Source: CAZHJK01 sp964533275 (GTDB lineage: Bacteria; Bacillota; Clostridia; Eubacteriales; Garciellaceae). Taken from it: a DNA stretch of 64,000 bases. The notes under the pieces are model-generated. The model did no database searches. It worked only from the letters and a program-made list of their open reading frames with translations, and was not told the DNA's origin. The stretch lies in contig CAZHJK010000012.1 of the NCBI GenBank assembly GCA_964533275.1, positions 1 to 64,000 of the forward strand, given 5' to 3'. Shown piece after piece: positions 8,510-16,955 of the stretch. The position numbers and the translations under genes were made by a program. Position 1 is the stretch's first letter. Each line of letters begins with the position of its first letter.

Positions 8510-11500
8510 ATGGAAAAAGGTTTTTCATCAAAAGCACTTGAAGTCAATCTTGCACAAACCCGTGACATAGAAGTGGATATACCTGATGAACAATTATGGT
8601 TTGCTGAGCTATCAAAGTCTTATTGGGGAATATATAAACGCACACAGGAATTTATAATAGAACTTAATCATCAATATGTTAATTATAAATATGTAATTGA
8701 AAATTTGCATAATATAAGTTTAACGGATTTGTGGTTCTATAATTCTCTTGAAGAGTCAGAGAAAGCCCTAGATGTATTGGTAAATATCTTTCAAAAACTT
8801 TTTGAAACAAAGCTGGAGGATAGTCAAAGAGAACTTCTCATTACAACACTTATTAAATTTGTGGACCGTCTTGCTAAGCTAGATAAGTTTCCTAAAAATA
8901 TTATACATAGATGCCTAAAGATATTAAACAATGATATAGAAAACAATGAATTATTATATATCCGTAATTCAGGATATTTTAAATCTTATCTTAATAAAAT
9001 TGCAGAATCTCCAGAGTATAATAAAATCGTAGTGAAAATGACTACAGAATTGTTGGAAAAGTGTATTGATTATTGGGATAATACCTCTAAGGCTGAAGAA
9101 TGGTTTCAGGGAAAAAGTATATTGTTTAAATCCCAGAATGCAGAAAAAATAATGAATATGGAAAAACCATTTTTTGAAGAACTTAGAACACGACTTAAGG
9201 ATGCTAGTGAATGGTCTCAATTGAAAGAGTTGTTTTTTTTCAACGATATATCAAATTATTTTCGTAGGTTAACAGAGCAATTCGATACCTCTCTAGAAAA
9301 AATATATTATATAAATTATCTGCTTCATTTACCTGGCATGGTACAGCTTAATAATCATTTACTTTATGATATGAATCGGATCTTGAGAACTGTGCTTAAA
9401 GAATTAGATGATGAAGAAATAACAATCTTCCTATCTAATATTGTATCCTTATTCCAAGAGCTTAAGGAACAACACATTTCAACTGTATTAGACTGCTTAT
9501 TAACTCTTGGTAAGGAAGTAATAGATACAAATGATGAAACAATTATTTCTCATTTTGTTAAAGAACTTATTGGATTAGGATTTGTTTATCCAGGTGATCT
9601 AAATGTAAATGATGATTGGCAGATAAAAGTTAATACAAATCATGTTAAAAATATAAGGGTTTGGCTTGAGCTTATAGGGTATTCTCCACTTGCTATGAGG
9701 GGCTTGCTTTCAGCTCTTATAGTTAACCTAAAACTTGGTGGAATTTTTATATCTGATACAGATCTTTTTCAAAGGGATGTAACAAAACTTCTTAACTCTG
9801 ATATAAAGCCTGTTTATAGACAGATGAAGCAATTAGCTCGAATATTTCCTGTTTATTTTAGAGATATAGGAGCAGAAGGCAAACTAAGAGAAGTAACCAC
9901 TGCTGTTGATGAACTATCAAGAAGAAAGGATAAATTAATTCATTTTTTACGAAAACAGACACATACAGAAAGTAACAATACTCATATAGAACTTACCAAA
10001 AGAATTATAAAATATTGGTATGATGGAAATTCTAAACCACTAAAGGGGTATGTGCCAAAGGATGTATATGAACAATTAGATACAAAAAGTCAATGGTTTG
10101 TTAATGTTCATTATATTCTAAAGGAATTATGTAGAGAAAAGAAATGTGAGCCTGAACAGCTTTTGCTTTTGGAGTTAGAAGAGCTTGAAAGTTCTATCTC
10201 CGATATAACAATAGGAACTAATAGGGCTAAAAAGAGAGTTCTGTATTTACTTCAACTATATACGCTACTATTAGAAAAATATTCTTTAGAAACAGAAAAT
10301 ATTATTTCAATGCTAAAGGACTATAGATTTTTCAGTGATAAGGATATTGATCAACTGCAAACTTATCTTAATATGAACAATATAAAAGCTGCACTAAGTC
10401 AGGTATATTCACTTATGAAGCATTTGAAAAAGATAATCCTTGATCCAAATGAAAGCAAAGCATTAGAAAATATTTACTATAAACGACATATTGCCATTGG
10501 CATACCTTCAATGTATGGGCAATATATTGAGCCTAAATTTGAGGCATTAGGTTTAGTGTACAGACTTGAAAAGTCTGCAGAGAGGTTAATGATTAAGTTG
10601 CTAGAATCACTTAACCTTGAATATATAACAGCAAAAACCTTCAGGCACATACTTGAAGTGTTGGAATTATTCAAAGAAGGACTTGAACTTGATGGTATAC
10701 ATAATCAAGGTTTTAATTCTAATTTTGAAATGTTTAAATATAGTCTTACTTCTCCAAGCTTTACGCTGGAACAGTATATAAATATATTTCAATTTATGGC
10801 ACAGGATATTAAACAAATAATTAATGAGTATTTTTTAGATGTCTATAAGAGTCCCCTAAAGGAGATAATACCACAACTATTTGAATTTGAAGAAACAACA
10901 CTAGATGCAGAAAATAAACATCTTTACCACATGGAATCCGAGAAATTTTTTAGAGAAAATCTATCATCAGCTTTTCTAGTACAAGATTTAGATAACTTTA
11001 TTACAAGTATAATTAGTACCTTAAGAACTATGATAGATAACTATTCTAATGATTTTATCAAAAAGATGATGACCTACGACCCAGATTTGACTATAAGCTC
11101 CTTATCTAAGGAAACAGTTGAAATGGATAACCCCATATTTCTTGGTGCAAAGGCATATTTTTTAAAGAAATTGATATCCTATGAATTCCCAATACCTCCT
11201 GGATTTGTACTCACAACAGAAGTTTTTAGACATAAAGATAATGTTAAAGAACATCCTTATATTGTTCAGGAATTAGATCATTTTATATTAAATCATATTT
11301 GGGAAGTCGAAAAATGCACAAAACAACAATTCGGTAATCCAAATAACCCTTTACTTTTCTCAATTCGTTCTGGAACTGCAATTTCTATGCCTGGAGCAAT
11401 GAGAACATTCTTAAATGTAGGTATGAATGATGAAATTGCAGAAGCCTTTAGTAAAAAACCAGGTCATGAGTGGACTGCATGGGATTGCTACAGGCGTTTC

Positions 11501-12601
11501 ATTCAAAGTTGGGGTATGGCTTATGGTATAGAAAGAGATATATTTGATAATATTATGCATGATCATAAAAATAGACATAATGTTGAACTGAAAATACATT
11601 TTACTCCAGAACAGATGAAGGGAATTGTTAATTCATACAAAAAAGTATTAAAGGATTATGGTGTATATATTGAAAATAACCCCTTCAAACAATTAAAACA
11701 AGCTATTTTTAATGTAATTGATTCATGGTCTTCTGAAAGAGCAATATCCTTCAGGGAACATCTACAAATTGCTGATGAATGGGGAACTGCAGTTATAGTT
11801 CAAAAGATGGCTTTAGGTAATTTGTCTTCCTCTTCAGGAACAGGTGTTGTATTTACTAACAGTCTTATAAATGATAAATCAGGAATAAATCTATATGGAG
11901 ATTTTACTTTGTATAGCCAAGGTGAAGATATAGTTTCCGGCCTTGTGCATACTCTCCCTATTAGTGAAAATCAACGAAAGCAATATTATATTGATAGCAA
12001 CATATCCCTTGAATCTGCATTTCCTGATATTTATAATACCCTACTTGATTTATCAGTTCAATTAATAGAAACTTATGGTTTTATGCATCAAGAGATAGAA
12101 TTTACATTTGAATCCGAAAATCCTGAAGATTTATATATTCTACAAACTAGAAAACAAAAACTCAAAAAACAAAAACCTCATTCAACCTTTATTCCAACCC
12201 CAGATCAAATGAAACTAATAGGCTTAGGAATAGGAATTGGAGGCGGAGCATTATCAGGAATATTAGCTTTTGATATGGAAGATTTAGATTTAGCTATTAA
12301 AGACTATCCTAATGAAAAACTTATTCTTGTAAGACCTGATACAGTGCCTGACGATATACCTTTAATCTTTAAATGCCATGGTCTTATTACTGGAAAAGGA
12401 GGGGTAACATCCCATGCTGCTGTTACAGCAGCTAGTTTAGGCAAAGTATGTATTGTAAATTGCAAGGGATTAATAGTAAATGAAACTGAAAAAAAATGTA
12501 CCATAAACGGTGTAACCCTTACTACTGGAGATAAAATTTCAATTGATGGTAATCTAGGCAATGTATATAGGGGTAAATATGATATACTTTATGATGATTA
12601 A
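8510..12601 (+). CDS. PPDK-like dikinase without PEP/pyruvate barrel, large helical N-terminus
   Basis: A 1363-residue protein related to pyruvate phosphate dikinase. Residues about 873-1235 match its ATP-grasp nucleotide-binding region: GAKAYFLKKL, SIRSGTAISMPGAM, GTAVIVQKMALGN, YSQGEDIVSG and a final YILQTRK. Residues about 1240-1363 are the swivelling phosphohistidine domain, with GGVTSHAAVTA carrying the phosphate-accepting His1302. The protein stops right after this domain, so the C-terminal TIM barrel that converts pyruvate and PEP is absent. Residues 1-870 are mostly helical and match nothing I recognise. ATG at 8510 is preceded by TTGGAGGATG; an in-frame ATG at 8435 has no ribosome site. 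The phosphate acceptor is unknown. A GAPDH-like gene follows on the same strand after 144 bp. Confidence 0.8.
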   Translation: MEKGFSSKALEVNLAQTRDIEVDIPDEQLWFAELSKSYWGIYKRTQEFIIELNHQYVNYKYVIENLHNISLTDLWFYNSLEESEKALDVLVNIFQKLFETKLEDSQRELLITTLIKFVDRLAKLDKFPKNIIHRCLKILNNDIENNELLYIRNSGYFKSYLNKIAESPEYNKIVVKMTTELLEKCIDYWDNTSKAEEWFQGKSILFKSQNAEKIMNMEKPFFEELRTRLKDASEWSQLKELFFFNDISNYFRRLTEQFDTSLEKIYYINYLLHLPGMVQLNNHLLYDMNRILRTVLKELDDEEITIFLSNIVSLFQELKEQHISTVLDCLLTLGKEVIDTNDETIISHFVKELIGLGFVYPGDLNVNDDWQIKVNTNHVKNIRVWLELIGYSPLAMRGLLSALIVNLKLGGIFISDTDLFQRDVTKLLNSDIKPVYRQMKQLARIFPVYFRDIGAEGKLREVTTAVDELSRRKDKLIHFLRKQTHTESNNTHIELTKRIIKYWYDGNSKPLKGYVPKDVYEQLDTKSQWFVNVHYILKELCREKKCEPEQLLLLELEELESSISDITIGTNRAKKRVLYLLQLYTLLLEKYSLETENIISMLKDYRFFSDKDIDQLQTYLNMNNIKAALSQVYSLMKHLKKIILDPNESKALENIYYKRHIAIGIPSMYGQYIEPKFEALGLVYRLEKSAERLMIKLLESLNLEYITAKTFRHILEVLELFKEGLELDGIHNQGFNSNFEMFKYSLTSPSFTLEQYINIFQFMAQDIKQIINEYFLDVYKSPLKEIIPQLFEFEETTLDAENKHLYHMESEKFFRENLSSAFLVQDLDNFITSIISTLRTMIDNYSNDFIKKMMTYDPDLTISSLSKETVEMDNPIFLGAKAYFLKKLISYEFPIPPGFVLTTEVFRHKDNVKEHPYIVQELDHFILNHIWEVEKCTKQQFGNPNNPLLFSIRSGTAISMPGAMRTFLNVGMNDEIAEAFSKKPGHEWTAWDCYRRFIQSWGMAYGIERDIFDNIMHDHKNRHNVELKIHFTPEQMKGIVNSYKKVLKDYGVYIENNPFKQLKQAIFNVIDSWSSERAISFREHLQIADEWGTAVIVQKMALGNLSSSSGTGVVFTNSLINDKSGINLYGDFTLYSQGEDIVSGLVHTLPISENQRKQYYIDSNISLESAFPDIYNTLLDLSVQLIETYGFMHQEIEFTFESENPEDLYILQTRKQKLKKQKPHSTFIPTPDQMKLIGLGIGIGGGALSGILAFDMEDLDLAIKDYPNEKLILVRPDTVPDDIPLIFKCHGLITGKGGVTSHAAVTAASLGKVCIVNCKGLIVNETEKKCTINGVTLTTGDKISIDGNLGNVYRGKYDILYDD

Positions 12602-12614
12602 TATGTTTATAATG

Positions 12615-12637
12615 TACTACATATATTAAATGTAGTA
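12615..12637 (+). terminator. Hairpin between the dikinase-like and GAPDH-like genes
   Basis: An 8-bp perfect stem (TACTACAT at 12615-12622 with ATGTAGTA at 12630-12637). It has no T tract after it, so it may only attenuate or protect a 3' end. Confidence 0.3.
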
Positions 12638-12745
12638 TCATAATTAGAGCAAGAGAGAACATTTTGTATGATTTTGACTATGAAAATATATAAGTATGTG
12701 ATAAAATTAATTCGGACAAAATTTAAATAGTTTGGGAGTGTTTAT

Positions 12746-13999
12746 ATGGATTTACCTTTAAAAAGCAAAAGAATTCTAGGCATAAATGGTATAGGTCGTA
12801 TTGGGAAGCTTACTTTATGGAATCATCTAAATCTACAACATTTTGATAGTATAGTAATTAATGCTGGTCGTGAAATCGGAAAAAAAATCGATGATATAAT
12901 TCATTATCTAACAAAAGATTCTACATACGGGACAATTGATAGATTCTTATTTGGTTACACTGGAAAATCCTGCAATGTAGTTATAATAGATGAAGCTGAG
13001 TGTATATTTAATATAAATGGTGTTATTGTAAAAGTATTAAAAAAGGAAAGAAATCCAAGAAATATTGACTGGGCAAGGGAGGGTGTCAGACTAGTTGTTG
13101 ATTGTACTGGTGTATTTTTAGATCCAACATTAGCTGCTGATCATTCAAGGGGAAGTATTAGAGGTCATTTAGAGGGAGGAGCAGAAAAGGTAATAGCAAG
13201 CGCTCCATTTAAAATAAAAGATTCATCACAAAAAATGCCTGATGATAGTGCTATGTTTGTATATGGAGTAAACCACTTTAATTATGATCCTGCAAATAAT
13301 CATATTCTATCATCAGCAAGCTGTACAACAACAGGTTTGGCGCATATGATAAAACCTCTTCTTGATACTGAAGAGACCTCAAGGATTATTACTGCATCTA
13401 TGTCCACAGTACACTCTGCAACAAATAACCAGAATATACTAGATGCATCACCTAAAGCTGGAACTAATGATCTAAGAAGAAATAGGTCAGTATTTAATAA
13501 TATTATTCCAACCTCGACAGGTGCTGCTATTGCTTTAGAAGAGATACTTCCAGAGATTAAAAAGGTGGGCTTTATGGCTGATTCTGTAAGAGTGCCAACA
13601 AGTACTGTATCTCTTATATCATTAAATATAACCTTTCGTACAGATCTTAATGAAACTGGAGATCCAATAATAAGTAGAGAATTTATCAATAATATATATA
13701 AAAAAGCAGCTTCAGGTGCTCAAAAGGATCTACTTGTTTACAGCGAAGAGCAGAATGTATCTTCTGATTTAATGGGATATCAAGCTGCAGTTATAATTGA
13801 AGGACATGAAAATCATACAAGAACTGGATTTTTACAGCTTAGTGCAGAAACATTAAGAGAGTCTGGAATAGATACAAAACAGGATGTGAATCTTCCTGTT
13901 ACCCATGCTAAGATATTTGGTTGGTATGATAATGAATTCGGTAATTATGTTAATTGTCTTGGAAAATTAACTATCTATGTTGATAAAAATATGATTTAG
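12746..13999 (+). CDS. Divergent glyceraldehyde-3-phosphate dehydrogenase-like protein
   Basis: The 417-residue product is a phosphorylating-type GAPDH, about 75 residues longer than usual. It keeps the Rossmann motif GINGIGRIG (12-20), catalytic Cys193 in SASCTTTG, catalytic His223 in MSTVHSATNNQ, the NIIPTSTGAA phosphate loop, SVRVPTSTVS and a final WYDNEFG. Two departures stand out. The canonical SCTTNC is SCTTTG. The Asp that holds the NAD ribose is Ala40 (INAGRE), as in NADP-preferring gluconeogenic GapB of Bacillus. Extra length is spread over the first 180 residues. ATG at 12746 follows TTTGGGAGTG. It is likely an accessory GAPDH linked to the preceding dikinase-like protein; cofactor preference is inferred. 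Confidence 0.8.
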   Translation: MDLPLKSKRILGINGIGRIGKLTLWNHLNLQHFDSIVINAGREIGKKIDDIIHYLTKDSTYGTIDRFLFGYTGKSCNVVIIDEAECIFNINGVIVKVLKKERNPRNIDWAREGVRLVVDCTGVFLDPTLAADHSRGSIRGHLEGGAEKVIASAPFKIKDSSQKMPDDSAMFVYGVNHFNYDPANNHILSSASCTTTGLAHMIKPLLDTEETSRIITASMSTVHSATNNQNILDASPKAGTNDLRRNRSVFNNIIPTSTGAAIALEEILPEIKKVGFMADSVRVPTSTVSLISLNITFRTDLNETGDPIISREFINNIYKKAASGAQKDLLVYSEEQNVSSDLMGYQAAVIIEGHENHTRTGFLQLSAETLRESGIDTKQDVNLPVTHAKIFGWYDNEFGNYVNCLGKLTIYVDKNMI

Positions 14000-14019
14000 T
14001 AATTAAATATAGTACCGAG

Positions 14020-14079
14020 ATATTAGGTAGGTCTATTTAATGAGTTAAGTATTTCCATTAACATACATCTACCTAATAT
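14020..14079. terminator. Bidirectional terminator between GAPDH-like and DsrE-like genes
   Basis: ATATTAGGTAG (14020-14030) pairs perfectly with CTACCTAATAT (14069-14079), followed by a T run on the plus strand. It lies between convergent genes. Confidence 0.65.
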
Positions 14080-14086
14080 TTTTAAC

Positions 14087-14563
14087 CTATATAAATAATT
14101 GTATATCAGATTTTAAAGCATCTTCTAAATACTTATTCACTTCAATTATTTCTAATTCTGGTATTAACTCTTCTTCTTTAAATCCCATTACTTCTTGGGA
14201 TAACTTACAACCATAAAATTTTATATTTTTCTTTCTAGCGCCCTCAAGAAAATCATTTAAAATAGGCTTATTACTTTGTTGCATCATTTTTTTTAACATA
14301 CCTTGCCCCATACCACCCATATTCATATATGACAAGGGCAGCTCTTCAGCCTCCTTTGGGGTAAACATTTCCAAGGTCTTTTCAAAAAAGTTTTTCTCAA
14401 AATGTTCTTCTACATTCCCTTCTCTAACAGCCAATAATCCCCAAAAAGCAAAAAATATAGTAACCTCCATACCCATGTCCTTAGCTCCATTAGCTAAAAT
14501 TAATGCTGCTAAAACCTTATCGTATTCTCCACTAAAGACTAAGAGATTTAACTTCTTTTCCAT
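14087..14563 (-). CDS. DsrE/DsrF/DrsH-like family protein
   Basis: A 158-residue cytoplasmic protein of the DsrE-like superfamily, whose members include sulfur carriers and persulfide-handling proteins. It opens with LLVFSGEYDKVLAALILANGA and a strand-helix pattern typical of the fold (VTIFFAFWGL), has a Met-rich loop (about 85-100), and one conserved-looking Cys in FYGCKLSQEVMGF near residue 128, the position where relatives carry a reactive Cys. ATG at 14563 follows TTTAGGAGGTAAAAAA. It lies close to the selenium island, which makes a sulfur or selenium relay role imaginable, but nothing in the sequence proves it. Confidence 0.75.
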   Translation of the reverse strand: MEKKLNLLVFSGEYDKVLAALILANGAKDMGMEVTIFFAFWGLLAVREGNVEEHFEKNFFEKTLEMFTPKEAEELPLSYMNMGGMGQGMLKKMMQQSNKPILNDFLEGARKKNIKFYGCKLSQEVMGFKEEELIPELEIIEVNKYLEDALKSDIQLFI

Positions 14564-14691
14564 TTTTTTACCTCCTAAAGAATAGATAATTTAAAATATT
14601 CTTATTTTAATATACTCTATATCTATTCTACCTAAATCAAAGAATAATCATTCAAATCAGGAATAAATTAGACTTAAAATTATATCTATTA

Positions 14692-15348
14692 TTATCTAAT
14701 ATTCACTAGTGTACTTATTATATATAAAATTCCTATATGCAATGGATAGAAGCTATAATATAAATATTTATTTAACTTTATTTTTATTTTCCAATCTCTA
14801 TGAATAAGCCATAGTGCTAATAAACTAAAAATCTGGATACTAAAATTATAATTTATAAAGTATATAATGTTTATAAATGTAATGCTAAGGATTGTGTTAT
14901 TATGATTTTCCCTAAAATAATAAAATGATAATATAATAAAAAGTCCATAATATCCATATTCAATATCAAAAATGATTGGTGATAATATAACCAGAGCAAG
15001 AACAATATATTTTTTTTTATCAACAGAATATATAAAAATTAAACCAAGAAATAAAGTGAAAAATATATTCAAACCATTTTTAAATAACATATTATAAGGT
15101 AATTGTGATATTAATCCAAATAAAAATAATCTAATTGCATAATTTCTTAAATTAGATGTATTAATATAACCGATAGAGATATGATATGCAAAGATGGGAA
15201 AAGCTATTCTACCAATCACTCGAAGAAAAATAATGTCAGGAAAGAAAATATAACCCAAATGGTCAATGAGCATTGTTATAATGGCTAATAATTTTAGAAT
15301 GTCATTTCTTTTGTTAGAACCCTTTATGCTATATATAGAATTTTTCAT
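14692..15348 (-). CDS. TraX family membrane protein
   Basis: A 218-residue integral membrane protein with about seven or eight helices. It resembles TraX, known in the F plasmid as the F-pilin N-acetylating protein and also found widely in chromosomes of Firmicutes with unknown substrates. The family opening is clear: LKLLAIITMLIDHLGYIFFP, RVIGRIAFPIFAY and LRLFLFGLISQLPYN-like segments. ATG at 15348 follows a TAGGGTATATTA stretch, a weak ribosome site. No conjugation genes are nearby, so this is most likely a chromosomal acyltransferase-like protein. Confidence 0.75.
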   Translation of the reverse strand: MKNSIYSIKGSNKRNDILKLLAIITMLIDHLGYIFFPDIIFLRVIGRIAFPIFAYHISIGYINTSNLRNYAIRLFLFGLISQLPYNMLFKNGLNIFFTLFLGLIFIYSVDKKKYIVLALVILSPIIFDIEYGYYGLFIILSFYYFRENHNNTILSITFINIIYFINYNFSIQIFSLLALWLIHRDWKIKIKLNKYLYYSFYPLHIGILYIISTLVNIR

Positions 15349-15393
15349 TAATATACCCTACCATCCTTAGTTATTTTAAGATTAATAAAATTA

Positions 15394-15424
15394 AAGCCAC
15401 TTTTTTAAATATCTAAAGTGGCTT
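15394..15424 (-). terminator. Terminator downstream of tRNA-Sec
   Basis: A 10-bp perfect stem (AAGCCACTTT 15394-15403 with AAAGTGGCTT 15415-15424), followed on the minus strand by TTTAATTTTATT. It ends the tRNA-Sec transcript 23 nt after the CCA. Confidence 0.75.
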
Positions 15425-15446
15425 AAATCTAGTTATATGAATTAAA

Positions 15447-15544
15447 TGGCGGGAATATGTGGGAATCGAACCCACCCAGGACGCTCCTAACGCCCCGCGA
15501 CTGGTTTTGAAGACCAGGAGGCACACCAGCACCCATCTATCCCC
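15447..15544 (-). tRNA. selC: tRNA-Sec (anticodon UCA)
   Basis: A 98-nt tRNA with selenocysteine-specific features. The anticodon loop is CTTCAAA, with TCA at 15508-15510 (plus strand tga), which reads UGA. The D stem is 6 bp, the variable arm is a long 7-bp hairpin (GGGCGTT with AGCGTCC), the T arm is GTGGG-TTCGATT-CCCAC, and CCA is encoded. The acceptor opens GGGGATAG against ATATTCCC. The first seven positions pair (one G-U), but the eighth, expected to pair in bacterial tRNA-Sec, is an apparent G-A. It has its own promoter and terminator and lies just past the end of the grd operon. It serves GrdA, GrdB and SelD. Confidence 0.95.
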
Positions 15545-15573
15545 ATAATTGTTAAAAGCATTGATACTATTGA

Positions 15574-15602
15574 ATTATATCATGTATTTTTCCCATTTAC
15601 AA
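15574..15602 (-). promoter_or_regulatory. SigA promoter of tRNA-Sec
   Basis: TTGTAA (15597-15602), 17-nt spacer, TATAAT (15574-15579) with an extended TGA before the -10. Transcription would start about 25 nt ahead of the mature tRNA 5' end. Confidence 0.75.
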
Positions 15603-15670
15603 CGCTGTTTTTGTAATTTTGATTTAACGCCAGTTGTCATTTGTATAAAATACCTGAAAATTAATAAATA

Positions 15671-15719
15671 GTGAAGCAGGTTAGTTTATCTCTTAAAATA
15701 AACAGCTTACCTGCTTCAC
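15671..15719 (-). terminator. Terminator of the grd operon
   Basis: An 11-bp stem GTGAAGCAGGT (15671-15681) with ACCTGCTTCAC (15709-15719) plus an inner GTTTAT/ATAAAC helix, 55 nt after the grdD stop. The U tract is interrupted (TATTTATTAATTTT). Confidence 0.7.
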
Positions 15720-15773
15720 AAAAGGCTGTACAAAAACATAAAATATAATTTATAAATGAATTATGTTATAGGA

Positions 15774-16943
15774 CTATTCGGAAATGTATCCTTCTTTAAA
15801 TAGAATTTCTTCTGCCTTTTTTAATTTTTCTTCATTTACCATTATTATTGGTCCTGTGCAGCCCATTCCACTTTCTGCATATATTCCATTACACCATAAT
15901 ATATGTACAGCATCATCAAGAACCATTATATCGATACCTTCAATTGTTGCTGCTACAACTTCTTTATTTGGTGCTGTAATTTCTACCTTTTCTTTTATTC
16001 CCTCCTTCTTATCTTTATTAATATTCTGTAATATATCTTTTAACTTAGCATTATATGCTTTATTAAATTCTTCTTTTGATATATCCTTAACTTTCCCTTT
16101 GGATAATTCTCCAGCAAATGCAATAGCATTTGCCACAACAGGTTCTCCAGAAGCTCTGGAAAGAATTAAAATGGTCCTTTCATAATCATCACCAACTCCA
16201 GGACCATACCCAAAGCCCATCGCTTCATAGTCTCCTCCTGTTGTAAAGGATGAAAATACTTTCATAAGCAAATTACCGGTTAATGAATCTGTAACCATTA
16301 TGTCCGGAGTCCCAGCTAATAAATCGTTACCCCTCATTACAGAACCACCACCTGCTCTCATGGATTCTGCAAAATCTATATCATATCCTTCTGATTTTAG
16401 CTCCTTTAATGTTCTTACTACCTGCCTTGATCCATCAACATTTAGGACCCCTAATGTAGGTTTTTTAAAACCCATAGCTTTAGCTACTACAATCCCGTGT
16501 ATAGCATTTTTAATCATACCTTCTATTCTATTGGTATCGGAAGTTCCCGTTGTAGTAGCTATAAACATTTCCTTGCCTTTGCTTGGAGTAATAACCCTAC
16601 CTACTGTGGATACACCTATTGGAAAGTTATAGTGCATTGTAACAGCACTATTAATTTTTCCACAATCCAAAAGTTCTTCCATCTTTTTATGTTGTTCTTC
16701 TTCGGTATTTACTTCATATATTTTTAATTTCGTATCAACCCTTGGACCAATTAATACAACTTCGATAGAAGGATCCTTTTCTTGAGCCATTTCAGCACCT
16801 TTGACAATATTATCAACACCATGTTCACTTCCAAGAATAGTAATTCCTATTGTAGTTTTTTTCTCAAAACCTCCAGTTTCAAGCGCATCAGCCATATCAT
16901 TAAATACTTTCCCAATTATATTTTTAATACTTTCTTCTGACAT
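15774..16943 (-). CDS. grdD: Glycine reductase complex component C, alpha subunit GrdD
   Basis: Protein C takes the carboxymethyl group from selenoprotein A and releases acetyl phosphate, giving ATP through acetate kinase. GrdD (389 residues, normal length) is the smaller subunit and belongs to the PlsX/phosphotransacetylase-like fold: GITILGSEHGVDNIVKGAE near the start, VLIGPRVD, and a TTTGTSDTNR segment. The C-terminus is Cys-containing (ILWCNGIYAESGMGCTG). ATG at 16943 follows TAGAGGTGATATAAG. Only 12 bp separate it from grdC, and it is the last gene of the operon. The name follows the grdC/grdD usage in which D is the smaller subunit. Confidence 0.93.
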   Translation of the reverse strand: MSEESIKNIIGKVFNDMADALETGGFEKKTTIGITILGSEHGVDNIVKGAEMAQEKDPSIEVVLIGPRVDTKLKIYEVNTEEEQHKKMEELLDCGKINSAVTMHYNFPIGVSTVGRVITPSKGKEMFIATTTGTSDTNRIEGMIKNAIHGIVVAKAMGFKKPTLGVLNVDGSRQVVRTLKELKSEGYDIDFAESMRAGGGSVMRGNDLLAGTPDIMVTDSLTGNLLMKVFSSFTTGGDYEAMGFGYGPGVGDDYERTILILSRASGEPVVANAIAFAGELSKGKVKDISKEEFNKAYNAKLKDILQNINKDKKEGIKEKVEITAPNKEVVAATIEGIDIMVLDDAVHILWCNGIYAESGMGCTGPIIMVNEEKLKKAEEILFKEGYISE

Positions 16944-16955
16944 CTTATATCACCT

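Noticed and set aside
8510..12745. A frameshifted or truncated ordinary PPDK
   Set aside because: The bases after the stop codon contain no frame resembling the PEP/pyruvate barrel, and the 870-residue N-terminal extension has no counterpart in normal PPDK.
14692..15348. TraX as a sign of a conjugative element
   Set aside because: No relaxase, type IV secretion, integrase or flanking repeats are present; chromosomal TraX-like proteins are common in Firmicutes.
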